Assembly (NCBI GenBank): GCA_964517495.1
Contig: CAZFER010000002.1
Location: 119,602-183,601, forward strand
Origin: CAZFER01 sp964517495
GTDB taxonomy: Bacteria > Hinthialibacterota > Hinthialibacteria > Hinthialibacterales > Hinthialibacteraceae
Direction: 5' to 3'
Length of the DNA stretch: 64,000 nucleotides
Shown in pieces: positions 37,071 through 46,919 of the stretch. The notes under the pieces were generated by a model. That model was not told where the DNA came from. It saw nothing but the letters and a program-made list of their open reading frames with translations, and searched no databases. Every line of letters begins with the position of its first letter. Positions within the stretch are counted from its first letter, which is position 1. Position numbers and translations under genes: made by a program.

Positions 37071-38744
37071 ATGTACTCATCACGATTATTCCTTGTTTTT
37101 TACTCTATCCTTTATTTTCTCATTGTTCCATCTTTCAATTCATATGCTCAATTGTTGCCAGTCGCTCGTAGTCCTTTGTTTTCAACATCGGGTGATTGTG
37201 CTGTTTGCCACACCTCACTAACGGATAGCGCTGGTAACGATGTATCCATCGACTCGCATTGGCGTTCAACCATGATGGCCAATAGTGCCAAGGATCCGTA
37301 TTTTCTGGCAAAAGTGACCTCTGAAATTGAGCGGTTCCCTGCTATTCGGGATATTATCGAAGATACCTGTGCCAAATGCCATATGCCGATGGCCCATGCC
37401 CAGGCAACGGCGGATGGACAAACGGCCGCTATGTTTGATGATGGTTTCATTAATCCAGACCATACGCACCATTTGCTCGCCCAGGATGGTGTATCATGTA
37501 CCCTATGCCATCAGATTCAAGATGAACAGTTAGGCGAAGCAGAAACCTTTAGCGGAGCTTATCCCCTTGATGTGGAAACAGCCAAACCGGATCGATTGAT
37601 TTTTGGACCATTTGAGAATCCTCGCCTCAATCCCATGAAAATCATGTCCAATTTTACCGTGGCTTATGGCAAACAATTGTTAAAAGCCTCTTTATGCGCT
37701 ACGTGCCATACGCTTTACACTCCTTATTTAGATGAGAACGGCGAAGTGGCGGGAACGTTTCCTGAACAAACCATCTTTTTGGAATGGCGTCATAGCGGCT
37801 TCGGTAATGGAACGGGTGAAGTCAAGATTTGCCAGGATTGCCATATGCCCGATGCAGAAGGGGGGGTGGCGACCTCAATCATTCCCCCTTTTTTGACCCC
37901 TAAAGAACCGTTTGGTATGCACCATTTTGTCGGTGGTAATACCTTAATGAACCGAATTTTATCAGCGAATGCGGATGAGTTAGGGATTACGGCTTCATCC
38001 GAACATCTGGATGTGACCTACCAACGTACGCTGGATCAATTAGAAAATCACACGGCTGACTTATCGATTACGAAGGCCCGAATTGAGAATAGTAATTTAA
38101 TTGCCGGGGTTTCCATCCAAATTAAGACAGGTCATAAATATCCTGCCGGTTTTCCTTCCCGGCGAACCTGGATTCATTTCAAAGTGTCGAATAATGCAGG
38201 GAACGTTGTGTTTGAATCTGGCAGACCGATGGATGATGGCCGGATTGAAGGGAATAATGCTGATTTTGATTTATCAGACTATGAACCTCATTTTGAAACA
38301 ATTTCGAATTCGGATGATGTTCAAATTTATGAATCCATCATGAAAAACACAGAAGGGGATGTGACCTACGCTTTATTATCGGCAGCGGGGTATGCAAAGG
38401 ACAATCGCTTGCTACCCGTGGGATTTGACAAACAAAGCGCAGGTGATGATTTTAAAACACATGGTAAGGCCAATGACGATCCAGATTTTGTGGCGGGTGG
38501 GGATACCGTACAATACCGTGTTTCCCTGGAAAATGAGGAAGGGCCATTCCTGGTCCAGGTGGAACTTTTCCATCAGTCGATTGGTTTTCCCTTTGTCGAG
38601 GATCTAACTCAGAAGCAAACCGGAGAAATCGAGCGATTTGTCCAATATTACCGTGAGGCTGATCATACACCTGTTCGAGTTGCCGGTGTCCATCAAAGTG
38701 GAATTGAAGGTGGGACAGTGGTTGGTCCGTGGGAAGTATATTGA
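37071..38744 (+). CDS. secreted pentahaem cytochrome c family protein
   Basis: 557 aa. The signal peptide covers about residues 1-27, then five CxxCH motifs: C43-H47, C100-H104, C143-H147, C209-H213 and C254-H258. Additional histidines may serve as distal ligands. The remainder (about 270-557) is haem-free and mostly beta, perhaps a binding or recognition domain. Such proteins carry electrons in the periplasm or at the surface, but the partner cannot be inferred. The following gene starts 48 nt later, so both could share a transcript. Confidence 0.85.
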   Translation: MYSSRLFLVFYSILYFLIVPSFNSYAQLLPVARSPLFSTSGDCAVCHTSLTDSAGNDVSIDSHWRSTMMANSAKDPYFLAKVTSEIERFPAIRDIIEDTCAKCHMPMAHAQATADGQTAAMFDDGFINPDHTHHLLAQDGVSCTLCHQIQDEQLGEAETFSGAYPLDVETAKPDRLIFGPFENPRLNPMKIMSNFTVAYGKQLLKASLCATCHTLYTPYLDENGEVAGTFPEQTIFLEWRHSGFGNGTGEVKICQDCHMPDAEGGVATSIIPPFLTPKEPFGMHHFVGGNTLMNRILSANADELGITASSEHLDVTYQRTLDQLENHTADLSITKARIENSNLIAGVSIQIKTGHKYPAGFPSRRTWIHFKVSNNAGNVVFESGRPMDDGRIEGNNADFDLSDYEPHFETISNSDDVQIYESIMKNTEGDVTYALLSAAGYAKDNRLLPVGFDKQSAGDDFKTHGKANDDPDFVAGGDTVQYRVSLENEEGPFLVQVELFHQSIGFPFVEDLTQKQTGEIERFVQYYREADHTPVRVAGVHQSGIEGGTVVGPWEVY

Positions 38745-38791
38745 AATTAATTTTATAGGTTTAAATGACATCAAATACATGGGAGAATTTC

Positions 38792-40708
38792 ATGAGAAAA
38801 TTATATCCTTTATTTTTAGTTGCCATTTTAATGCAAGCCGTCTCCGCACGTGAGTATCATGTATCCATGGGAGGAGATGATAATCATAGCGGTTCTGCAT
38901 CTCATCCATTCCGTACCATTTCCAAAGCGGCTCAGGCTGCCCAGCCGGGAGACATTATCACCGTGCATGAGGGTACATACCGTGAACGTATTACCCCACC
39001 TCGGGGTGGTACCTCTGATGACAAAAGAATTGTCTATCAAGCCGCTGAAGGTGAAAACGTTGTCATTAAAGGCTCAGAAGTCATAAACACGTGGCAGCAT
39101 TTCATGGGGGATGTTTGGAAAGTTACTCTCCCTAACTCATTTTTTGGTGAAACGAATCCTTACAAAGAATTAATCGAGGGAGATTGGTTTACCGATAAAG
39201 GCAGGCCCCACCATACCGGTGCTGTCTATATAAACGGTAAATCCCTTTTCGAAACCCATTTGCTCGAAAATGTCTTGGATCCGAAAGAGTATCCGGACGC
39301 TCGAGATAAAGAAGCGTCTTTGTGGACGTGGTATTGCGAAAGCGACGATGAGAACACCTATATCTATGCGAATTTTCATGGGTTGAATCCCAACAAAGAA
39401 CTCGTTGAAATCAATGTACGCGATAGTTGTTTCTATCCGGATAAACCAGGATGTGATTTCATCACCCTCCGCGGATTTCGATTGTGTCAGGCCGCAACTC
39501 AATGGGCGCCACCCACCGCAGAACAAATGGGCCTGATTGGAACCCATTGGAGCAAAGGCTGGATCATCGAAAACAATATTATTCATGATTCCCGCTGTTC
39601 AGGAATCACCCTTGGTAAAGATCGAAAAACCGGACAAAACGTGTGGAGCAACAACCCCGTCAAAGACGGTGCAACGCATTACAACGAAGTCATTATACGG
39701 GCTCTCAAAGCGGGTTGGTCCAAAGACACCATCGGATCACATATTATCAGAAATAACACAATTTACAATTGTGGTCAAACCGGTATTTGTGGAAGCCTTG
39801 GGGGGGTATTCAGCATTATAGAAAATAATCATATCTATGATATCTGGACCGAACGGCAATTCACGGGGGCCGAAATGGGAGGCATTAAAATCCACGCCTC
39901 CATCGATATGGTCATCCGCAACAACCGAATTCACAACACAGGCCGGGGGCTATGGATGGATTGGATGGCGCAGGGAACGCGTATCTCTCAAAATATTTTA
40001 TATGACAACACCACCGATGATCTGTTTGTCGAAGTGAATCATGGTCCTTTCATGGTGGATAACAATCTGTTTCTCTCTGAGCTCAGTTTACGGGATTGGT
40101 CGGAAGGTGGCGCGTATGCTCATAATTTGTTCGCAGGCCAGGTTTCCAGTAATCCCGTACAATCCCGCTCCACGCCCTATCACGAAGCCCATTCAACTTC
40201 TCTGGTGGGAATTACCAAAATCGATGGGGGGGATAATCGATTTTATAACAACATCTTTATCGGCGATGGTGAAATGCCCAAAGATATTCCCAAAGAAGAG
40301 AAGGACATGAAAAGATATCGTGGTTATGGCCTTTGGGTATACAACACCAGAGAATATCCACTATACACCGGTGGGAATGTGTTTTTCCATGGTGCATTTC
40401 CTTCATTCCTGGAAAAAAATGTTCTCAGCATACCTGATCACGATCCCAAACTGGCAATTATTGAAGAAGGTAAACATGGATATCTTGAAATCGATATAGG
40501 GGATGTGTCTGGCAAAGTCATTACAACTCCTGTCACGACAAAACTACTAGGAAAAGCCCTTGTCCCCGATCTGAAATATGAAAATGCCGATGGTTCACCA
40601 ATAAGTATTGATTATGATTTCTTTGGTGAAGAGAGGTGTAGCATCAAGCCAAGCGTTGGTCCTTTTGAGAATCGGGGTAAAGGGAAGATGAAGATCCAAA
40701 TTTGGTAG
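38792..40708 (+). CDS. secreted right-handed beta-helix protein
   Basis: 638 aa. The signal peptide MRKLYPLFLVAILMQAVSA is followed by the DUF1565-like opening REYHVSMGGDDNHSGSASHP and a repeated N-x-I/h-x-N pattern (IIENNIIHD, IIRNNTIYNCG, VIRNNRIHNTG) of parallel beta-helix proteins. Similar folds are pectate lyases and other polysaccharide lyases or glycosidases. No catalytic triad is assigned. ATG 38792 follows GGGAG and is chosen over ATG 38765. Confidence 0.8.
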   Translation: MRKLYPLFLVAILMQAVSAREYHVSMGGDDNHSGSASHPFRTISKAAQAAQPGDIITVHEGTYRERITPPRGGTSDDKRIVYQAAEGENVVIKGSEVINTWQHFMGDVWKVTLPNSFFGETNPYKELIEGDWFTDKGRPHHTGAVYINGKSLFETHLLENVLDPKEYPDARDKEASLWTWYCESDDENTYIYANFHGLNPNKELVEINVRDSCFYPDKPGCDFITLRGFRLCQAATQWAPPTAEQMGLIGTHWSKGWIIENNIIHDSRCSGITLGKDRKTGQNVWSNNPVKDGATHYNEVIIRALKAGWSKDTIGSHIIRNNTIYNCGQTGICGSLGGVFSIIENNHIYDIWTERQFTGAEMGGIKIHASIDMVIRNNRIHNTGRGLWMDWMAQGTRISQNILYDNTTDDLFVEVNHGPFMVDNNLFLSELSLRDWSEGGAYAHNLFAGQVSSNPVQSRSTPYHEAHSTSLVGITKIDGGDNRFYNNIFIGDGEMPKDIPKEEKDMKRYRGYGLWVYNTREYPLYTGGNVFFHGAFPSFLEKNVLSIPDHDPKLAIIEEGKHGYLEIDIGDVSGKVITTPVTTKLLGKALVPDLKYENADGSPISIDYDFFGEERCSIKPSVGPFENRGKGKMKIQIW

Positions 40709-40974
40709 ATGCTTTTTCAACTTTGGTTCATTTTTCTATACAGTCTCCCTTAATAACCAACAGCGGGAAAATTCCGGTTAAGGATATCATCGTTACCGAG
40801 ACCATCGTTCAGTATTTGATGTTCGTTTATCTTAATCTTTTGGAAATAAATATTTTGTTGTTAAAAATCATTCCAGCCTTTTTTTTGGTTGTGAAATGAG
40901 ATATAAATATCCTTACCTTTGGTTGTTCGGCTTTTAATACCTGTTTTTTTCAAAATTGGGAAAGGAAATTAATT

Positions 40975-41988
40975 ATGCGCACTATCATGTATCGTGTAGT
41001 ATCTCTTATCATTGTGTTGGGAGTCGTCAGTTTATTTGGAATCGCCACGCCGCCGGTTATGGCGCAAGGCAAAGTTTTACTTGTCCATAGTTATCATAGT
41101 GGCTATCCGTGGGTGGATTCGATTTCGGAAGGAGTGAAACAAGGATTTGAAGGCAGCGATGTCAATTTGGAAATCTTCTATATGGACACAAAACGGAAAA
41201 CCAGTGAAAAATGGAAAGCCGATGCGGGTGAATTGGCAAAGCAAAAAGTGGCGGAATTCAAGCCGGAGGTGATTATCACCACCGACGATAATGCCCAAAC
41301 ATATTTTGCCAAAGACTATGCAGGCAAAAGTAAACCATCGGTTGTTTTTTGTGGTGTCAATGCAGAACCGGCGAAATATGGTTACCCGGCAGATAATGTC
41401 ACCGGGATTTTGGAACGGCCTCATTATGTTCGGACATTGAAAATGTTACTTTCCATCATGGGAGATATTAAAACTGTGGCAGTTTTATCGGATGATGGAC
41501 CCACCTCCACCGCCATGTTCGATTATATGAAAAAACAAAAATTACCCGAAGGGCTCAAAGTGGTTTCATACGACCAACCCAGCACATTTGCGAAATGGAA
41601 AAAAATTGTAAAAAAATATCAAGAAACCGTGGATGCAATTGGGATTAACATGTATCACACCGTGAAGAGAAAAGCAAACGACGAAGAGAGTATCGATTTC
41701 AAGGAAGTGATAGAATGGACTGTAGCCAACAACAAAAAACCTACATTTGGTTTCTTCCCATTTTGCATCGAAGATGGGTGTCTTTGTGGTATTGTCGAAT
41801 CAGGCGAAGAACATGGATTTGAAGCCGCTCAGATGGCACTCGCCATTTTGAAAGGGAAAAAAGCGGGGGATATTCCGATTAAGCTAGCCAAAAAAGGTAC
41901 AGTAATGCTGAATGTCAAAACAGCGGATGCGCTGGGCGTGGGTATTCCCGATGAAATAGTGAAGACAACGGACAAAATCATTGAATAA
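40975..41988 (+). CDS. ABC-transporter substrate-binding-like protein (PF04392 type)
   Basis: 337 aa. The signal peptide ends at about residue 31 (PPVMAQG), followed by the periplasmic binding fold beginning VLLVHSYHSGYPWVDSISEG, a typical opening of the ABC_sub_bind family. No permease or ATPase gene is beside it, so the transporter must be elsewhere or this protein acts as a sensor. AAAGGAA precedes the ATG. A strong terminator follows directly. Confidence 0.8.
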   Translation: MRTIMYRVVSLIIVLGVVSLFGIATPPVMAQGKVLLVHSYHSGYPWVDSISEGVKQGFEGSDVNLEIFYMDTKRKTSEKWKADAGELAKQKVAEFKPEVIITTDDNAQTYFAKDYAGKSKPSVVFCGVNAEPAKYGYPADNVTGILERPHYVRTLKMLLSIMGDIKTVAVLSDDGPTSTAMFDYMKKQKLPEGLKVVSYDQPSTFAKWKKIVKKYQETVDAIGINMYHTVKRKANDEESIDFKEVIEWTVANNKKPTFGFFPFCIEDGCLCGIVESGEEHGFEAAQMALAILKGKKAGDIPIKLAKKGTVMLNVKTADALGVGIPDEIVKTTDKIIE

Positions 41989-41999
41989 TCTAAACGTTT

Positions 42000-42056
42000 A
42001 AAGAAGAAAGAAGGGGATTAATTAACCCCCTTCTTTCTTCTTTCACTTTTTAATAT
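42000..42056 (+). terminator. rho-independent terminator after the binding protein
   Basis: A perfect 17-bp stem, AAAGAAGAAAGAAGGGG (42000-42016) with CCCCTTCTTTCTTCTTT (42027-42043), followed by CACTTTTTAAT. Confidence 0.85.
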
Positions 42057-42094
42057 CAGAATAAAATGAGTTATGGGTGCTGGTTCTGTATGAG

Positions 42095-42457
42095 TTATAA
42101 CGTGATTCTGGTCTCAAGCACTTCAAGAATGAAGGGATTATTTTTCTTTTGCATTTTTACCAATTCATCATGGGTATAAATCAACATATTTACATCAAAT
42201 GGAATACCCTCAAAATAGGATATGAATCGCCCGGAACGTTCTAAAAAAGGTTGGTCCGAGTGAGTTAAGATCAACAATATGTCAATATCACTATCAGGCG
42301 TATAATCCCCTCTAGCAAAAGAACCAAACAGAAGAATATCTTCAACCTCTGAATGCGTATTCTTAATGGACAAACTGATTTGTTTCAATTCCTGCATTAA
42401 CAAATGATAATCAACCGAGGTAACTATCAACGATTCCGATGATTTCTCTACAATCAT
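42095..42457 (-). CDS. MNT-type nucleotidyltransferase (antitoxin of the HEPN/MNT pair)
   Basis: About 120 aa. The nucleotidyltransferase signature GSFARGDYTPDSDIDILLI shows the conserved GS and DxD. MNT proteins in such pairs AMPylate and inactivate the HEPN toxin. An upstream in-frame start at 42538 is possible, but ATG 42457 lies in the tail of the HEPN gene and gives the normal compact protein. Second gene of the module. Confidence 0.85.
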   Translation of the reverse strand: MIVEKSSESLIVTSVDYHLLMQELKQISLSIKNTHSEVEDILLFGSFARGDYTPDSDIDILLILTHSDQPFLERSGRFISYFEGIPFDVNMLIYTHDELVKMQKKNNPFILEVLETRITL

Positions 42458-42797
42458 TGATGGCTTGCTCAGCGATGGATATTGAGAAAAAGTCATAAGG
42501 ACTACCCTCCGGAAAGCCATTCGGATAGCGAGATTCAATGTAAAATCGGTCTATTCTTCTAGCGGCATCCATAATCTCTTCAGTAATGTCAATCTGGTCT
42601 TTAAGTGCTCCCAATAATTTGGTTAATGAATGCCCGCGAACATTCATATTCAAATGAAGGTAGAGTGCCTTGACTGCTTTCTCTGCTGCTTGATGGCATG
42701 TAAAGCAGCACCATTCGTAATACGCATGCTCATAATCCAATTCTGCTTTGGAAAGATCACGTTTGGCTTGTCTATACCAATCTAGGCTGCGATTCAT
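42411..42797 (-). CDS. HEPN-domain protein (toxin of the HEPN/MNT pair)
   Basis: About 128 aa. It is all-helical, with the HEPN segment WYRQAKRDLSKAELDYEHAY, CCFTCHQAAEKAVKALYLH and RIDRFYIESRYPNGFPEG that typifies the HEPN proteins paired with MNT. The classical R-x4-6-H RNase motif is not obvious: the equivalent stretch reads RGHSLTKLL, so RNase activity is uncertain. Its 3' end overlaps the MNT start by 47 bp. ATG 42797 or 42803 could be the start. Confidence 0.8.
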   Translation of the reverse strand: MNRSLDWYRQAKRDLSKAELDYEHAYYEWCCFTCHQAAEKAVKALYLHLNMNVRGHSLTKLLGALKDQIDITEEIMDAARRIDRFYIESRYPNGFPEGSPYDFFSISIAEQAINDCREIIGIVDSYLG

Positions 42798-42833
42798 GAT
42801 CATATACCAATCGGTTAAAAATGAAGTACGATA

Positions 42834-45143
42834 TTAATCCTCATCATCGATCAGGTGCTTTTCAAAAAATGTGAAGATATGGTCATATAGATGATAGCGG
42901 CGTTTGCTTCCACCGATGCCATGTTCGCGTTGGGGGTAAAGGTACAGATCATAATCCTTTTCCGCTTCAATCAATTTATCCACCAGGTTGTAAATGTTCT
43001 GAACATGAACATTATCGTCACTGATTCCATGCGCCAGCATGAGGTGCCCTTCCAATTGGTCGGCAAAGTGGATAGGAGCGCTTTCTTTGTAACCTTCTGC
43101 GTTTGTATCCGGATGGCTCATATAACGTTCCGTGTAGATGGTGTCGTATAGGTGCCAATCCGTCACCGGGGCGACGGCCACACCGGCTTGGAACAGCCCT
43201 GGTTTTTTTAACATGGCACAACATGTCATATAACCGCCGTTGCTCCAGCCCCAAATCCCGATGTTTTCTCCATCAACATACGGAAGCGATTCTAGATATT
43301 CGACAGCATATTGAAGATCCTCCAGTGGTTTGTCACAGGTATTCTTGTGGATGGCATTGATCCATTCTCGCCCACGCCCTGGTGTCCCTCGGGTATCAAA
43401 GGAGAAGTAAAGAAAGCCACGGTTAACGAAGACCATATCCATGGGATTAACAAAGGTATTACGGGCGACCTGGCCAGCGGGGCCTCCATAGACATAGAGA
43501 ATAACCGGATATTTCTTGTTTGGATCGAAATCAGCAGGTTTCAGCATTTTCGCATGAAAGGTCAGGCCTGCTGGGCTATCAAGCGTCAATAATTCAGGGC
43601 TGCCCATCCGATAGGGGGCATAATCTTCTTTGGTGGTTTCCCCCAAAACACGACAGAGTTTGCCATGTCGATCAATGATTTGAAGGCGTTTGGGGATGTG
43701 CGTGTTATTGTAATGATCCAATGCATATTCATAATCAGCAGAAAAAGAGCAAGAAGAATGATTTCCATCTCCGTGAGTCAGTTGTTTAACTCGGCCTCCA
43801 TTAAGTGATACGGAATAGTAATGTTTATCTAATGGTGAACTTTTGTTGGCGTTGAAATATACCTTTTTATGCTCTTCATCGATGTCGATTGATATCGACC
43901 ACATACTGGGATTCACTTCCCATTCACCCTTTGTTAATTGTTGGCACTTTTCTCCATCCATTGAGTAACGATAAAGGTGCCGGTAGCCACTTCGTTCGGA
44001 AAGCCACAGGAAGGCGTCATCCTCCTCCAAAAAGTACGGGCCTCCGTGGGCATTAACCCATACATCGTCTTTTTCTTTCAAAATGACCTTGCTGGTTCCA
44101 TCGGTGGGATCGGCATATAACAATGTCAATTCCGTTTGTGCCCGGTTTAAGGCTTGAACGGTGAGGAACTCGCCTGAGGGATGCCAGCTGACACGGGCGA
44201 TATATTCATACGGTTCATTCAGATCAATCCACTGAGTGTTTCGTGTGGAAAGCGAAACCACTCCCAACCGTACGGTGGGATTTTTGGTTCCCGCTTTGGG
44301 ATAAAACATATCTCTGGTTTTGGGCACCGCCGATGAGAAATCGGTGATGGGATAGGTTGAAACGTCTTTTTCATTGAATTGTAAATACGCAATGGCGTCA
44401 TTATTGGGTGACCAATAAAAGCCTTTCCAACCACGACGATAGTGAAGTTCTTCCCAATACACCCAGGTCAATCGGCCATTTAAGATTTGTTCGCTGCCAT
44501 CATTGGTTAAGCGAATTTCTTTCCGTTGTTCAAAATCATAGGCATAAAGATCATTATCCCTTGTATAGGCTGCATATCGCTCGTTGGGAGAGTTTGTGAC
44601 ATCGTTTTTTTGACCCTCTGGAAGGTCACGCTTTTCAGTTTTTTCCTCTTTTAAATGATACGTTTCCATATTCCATATATATTTTTTCCCATCGACATGG
44701 AGACGAACAGCATTCTTATCCTTCACCCATTCATAGCGGCCAATGTTTGCGTGTTCCCTGGAATCACCCATGATGGTTTGGAATTGGCTGGTATGGGGAA
44801 CGGGAACTCCTTCGGGTTTGGTGGCCAATTCAACCATCGCATCATGCAGGGCAAACGGGGTGATTAGATAGGCGGTGGCATCTTTCGCTGGATCATAGAA
44901 GACTAAATGAGGGGCTTCGGTAACCGCGCTAACAAGGTAAGATAACAAATGGCCTTCCGTTGACCACTGCATCGCGCGGGGAAGGCTTGGATTGACAGGT
45001 TTTAAATCTAACTCATCTTTTTTATAGATATATTCAAGCGTTATATCCTTTTCCGCTTTTTCTTGAGCAAAGCTGGTTAAACTGGATAATAAAAAGACTC
45101 CAATCACTAAAAAACGAATCAATTGAATGATTTTTGTATTCAC
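42834..45143 (-). CDS. dipeptidyl-peptidase IV-like S9 serine protease
   Basis: About 769 aa. An N-terminal signal peptide (VNTKIIQLIRFLVIGVFLLS, with cleavage after TSFAQ) precedes a beta-propeller region and a C-terminal alpha/beta hydrolase. The nucleophile motif is GWSNGGY, with the acid in DDNVH and the His in REHGIGG. It is like bacterial DPP IV, cleaving dipeptides after Pro or Ala. GTG 45143 is favoured: GGAAGGGAAG lies 6 nt upstream and the signal peptide then starts cleanly. TTG 45182 and ATG 45161 are longer alternatives. Confidence 0.9.
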   Translation of the reverse strand: MNTKIIQLIRFLVIGVFLLSSLTSFAQEKAEKDITLEYIYKKDELDLKPVNPSLPRAMQWSTEGHLLSYLVSAVTEAPHLVFYDPAKDATAYLITPFALHDAMVELATKPEGVPVPHTSQFQTIMGDSREHANIGRYEWVKDKNAVRLHVDGKKYIWNMETYHLKEEKTEKRDLPEGQKNDVTNSPNERYAAYTRDNDLYAYDFEQRKEIRLTNDGSEQILNGRLTWVYWEELHYRRGWKGFYWSPNNDAIAYLQFNEKDVSTYPITDFSSAVPKTRDMFYPKAGTKNPTVRLGVVSLSTRNTQWIDLNEPYEYIARVSWHPSGEFLTVQALNRAQTELTLLYADPTDGTSKVILKEKDDVWVNAHGGPYFLEEDDAFLWLSERSGYRHLYRYSMDGEKCQQLTKGEWEVNPSMWSISIDIDEEHKKVYFNANKSSPLDKHYYSVSLNGGRVKQLTHGDGNHSSCSFSADYEYALDHYNNTHIPKRLQIIDRHGKLCRVLGETTKEDYAPYRMGSPELLTLDSPAGLTFHAKMLKPADFDPNKKYPVILYVYGGPAGQVARNTFVNPMDMVFVNRGFLYFSFDTRGTPGRGREWINAIHKNTCDKPLEDLQYAVEYLESLPYVDGENIGIWGWSNGGYMTCCAMLKKPGLFQAGVAVAPVTDWHLYDTIYTERYMSHPDTNAEGYKESAPIHFADQLEGHLMLAHGISDDNVHVQNIYNLVDKLIEAEKDYDLYLYPQREHGIGGSKRRYHLYDHIFTFFEKHLIDDED

Positions 45144-45272
45144 GCTTTTCTTCCCTTCCATTTTTCGATTCCAATAAACCAAAGGTTACTTTGCCATTGT
45201 CAAACAGGACAAGTCAAAGGTCAACGGACAAGGAACGTTGAATTCGCATGGATTGATAAATGAAAGTGGGAT

Positions 45273-45746
45273 TCAGGATGAATTATCGAGGTCTTTAGCA
45301 AGCTCTTTTAGGTCTTTTTTCTTCTTAAGGGAGTTGATGGTTTTAAATTGATCGCCAGTTCGCAATAAGGCGACTGGTGCTTTTTTGCATGGTCCCTGGC
45401 ACTTGGTATTGGTAATACAAAGCCCATGTTTTTCAGCATATTTCTCTTTGTTTTTCTTGGTGAGTTTTATATTGCGCTTGCTTTTGCAAGATGGACCAGT
45501 GCACAAATATATATGATTTTTACCCTCATTAAAGCGATCACGAGCTCGCTCAAGTGCAAGGGTGATATCCGCATCATCAACGGCTGGATTCTTTTTTCTG
45601 GCCAACTGGGAAAACAAAGAAAACGATTTATCCGTCCATCGTCCTCGTTTCCTTAGAACGAATGAGAAGGCCAGATTGTCCAGTTTCTTTTGCTTTTTAG
45701 AGGGTTTCAATATTAAACCTTCCTTTAAACATTTGTTATTAATCAC
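45273..45746 (-). CDS. thioredoxin-like [2Fe-2S] ferredoxin
   Basis: 157 aa. The C-terminal half has CTGPSC and, further on, CITNTKCQGPC, giving the four Cys of the thioredoxin-like 2Fe-2S ferredoxin family. The N-terminal ~75 residues are basic and form an extra segment. The reducing partner is unknown. On the opposite strand to the P-ATPase cluster, about 190 nt before it. Confidence 0.75.
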   Translation of the reverse strand: MINNKCLKEGLILKPSKKQKKLDNLAFSFVLRKRGRWTDKSFSLFSQLARKKNPAVDDADITLALERARDRFNEGKNHIYLCTGPSCKSKRNIKLTKKNKEKYAEKHGLCITNTKCQGPCKKAPVALLRTGDQFKTINSLKKKKDLKELAKDLDNSS

Positions 45747-45827
45747 ATTTTACCTTCTTCCATTGGTTGAGTAAAATGGTAAAACAAAAAAGCTTTCGCT
45801 TTATTCCACGCCTCTCTCCAAGGCGGG

Positions 45828-45888
45828 ACAGTAATTTTTCGAATCAATAAGTTGCCCCGCTTCGATTACTGTAACAAACTAATATAAT
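45828..45888 (+). promoter_or_regulatory. putative promoter and operator of the P-ATPase cluster
   Basis: A perfect -10 box TATAAT (45883-45888) has no good -35. An interrupted inverted repeat ACAGTAAT (45828-45835)/ATTACTGT (45865-45872) lies over that -35 region. This fits a regulated promoter. No regulator gene is adjacent. Confidence 0.4.
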
Positions 45889-45936
45889 GAGACTTAAATC
45901 ATATTATCTTTTATTCTTGAGAGATGGTTTTTCCTT

Positions 45937-46497
45937 ATGCATATTTTAACTGGGTTGATTGTCGGCTCGTTGTTAGGGGTAGGAAAAGAAAATCAGGCGC
46001 CTTCTCACCTGTCTTTGATCGGTGCGCTTGAGTTGCATCATTTTTTGCCTGGACGATTACGTTATTATGTCCCGGGATTGAAAGATGAATACCGGAAATG
46101 CCGCGATATTGAAATACAAATGCATCGCATTGAAGGAATACGGAATGTTTATCTTAACGCATTGACGGGAAGCCTGTTGATTGAATATGATCCCCATTTA
46201 ATTCAACCGGAGTTTTTGTTCAACATTTTAATTGAATTACTGGGATTACAAGAAGAATTGGATCGTACGCCGATTCCACTTATACAGCGTGAATTACAAT
46301 CGTTTGGAAAAGCGATCAATCGGGCTGTTTTTGAAAAAAGTGCAGGGATTATTGATCTTAAAACCTTACTCCCATTGACCATGATGGTTGTGGGTATCCG
46401 AAGTATAATGACGTATGGTTTCCAATATCCTTCCGGCTTAACCTTGATATGGTGGGCTTATCATTCCTTGCAAAATGGAGGAGGCAGTAGCGATTGA
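45937..46497 (+). CDS. HMA-like domain protein 1 of the P-ATPase cluster
   Basis: 186 aa. The HMA-like (HMA_2-type) domain begins HHFLPGRLRYYVPGLKD, carries the ferredoxin-like strands (GIRNVYLNALTGSLLIEYDP) and lacks the CxxC metal site of classical HMA domains. The C-terminal third is hydrophobic (about 135-180) with a likely transmembrane pair. First of four consecutive genes with the same G-R-L-R motif. Its stop overlaps the next gene's TTG start. Confidence 0.75.
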   Translation: MHILTGLIVGSLLGVGKENQAPSHLSLIGALELHHFLPGRLRYYVPGLKDEYRKCRDIEIQMHRIEGIRNVYLNALTGSLLIEYDPHLIQPEFLFNILIELLGLQEELDRTPIPLIQRELQSFGKAINRAVFEKSAGIIDLKTLLPLTMMVVGIRSIMTYGFQYPSGLTLIWWAYHSLQNGGGSSD

Positions 46498-46919
46498 ACG
46501 TTATTCGCCAATTAGTGCTTGCCAATCGTTTGAAACCAAAAGTATTGCATCGGCTTCCTGGCCGATTACGCCTTCATCTCCCCATTTTGCATGATGTAAC
46601 TGTGGATCATTCCATAGTGGGTGATTTCATGGCTCAGTTTATTGGTCTGCCAAATGGTATTGAGCGGGTTGAGCCTTCAATGGCGACCGGCAATGTTTTA
46701 ATCCATTATAAGCCAGACGTTATCTCTGAAGAGGAGATTCTCTTTTGGTTAAATCAGTTAAGACATATCATTATTAAACATTGGGAAAAATTGAACCAAC
46801 AAAAACCTGAAGAATGGCCACAAGTGATGGAAAGACTGAAAACGGTATTAAGCGATTCCATACAATACCGTTTGTCATTTACGAAGGAGATTGAAATACC
46901 CGACGATGTTTGGCCGTGA
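46494..46919 (+). CDS. HMA-like domain protein 2 of the P-ATPase cluster
   Basis: 141 aa. It starts with TTG 46494 behind GGAGGAGG. The HMA-like domain runs from VLHRLPGRLRLHLPI to VLIHYKPDVISEEE, again without CxxC. The C-terminal 60 residues are helical and hydrophilic, with no transmembrane segment. Probably a cytoplasmic accessory of the ATPase. It overlaps the next gene's start by 14 bp. Confidence 0.75.
   Translation: MNVIRQLVLANRLKPKVLHRLPGRLRLHLPILHDVTVDHSIVGDFMAQFIGLPNGIERVEPSMATGNVLIHYKPDVISEEEILFWLNQLRHIIIKHWEKLNQQKPEEWPQVMERLKTVLSDSIQYRLSFTKEIEIPDDVWP

Noticed and set aside
40709..40974. Possible riboswitch or leader before the substrate-binding protein
   Set aside because: No recognisable aptamer, T-box or terminator/antiterminator pair was found. 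The stretch is AT-rich and featureless.
45823..45860. GCGGG/CCCGC pairing before the P-ATPase cluster
   Set aside because: It crosses the ACAGTAAT/ATTACTGT pairing, so it would need a pseudoknot. It was not scored as a feature.
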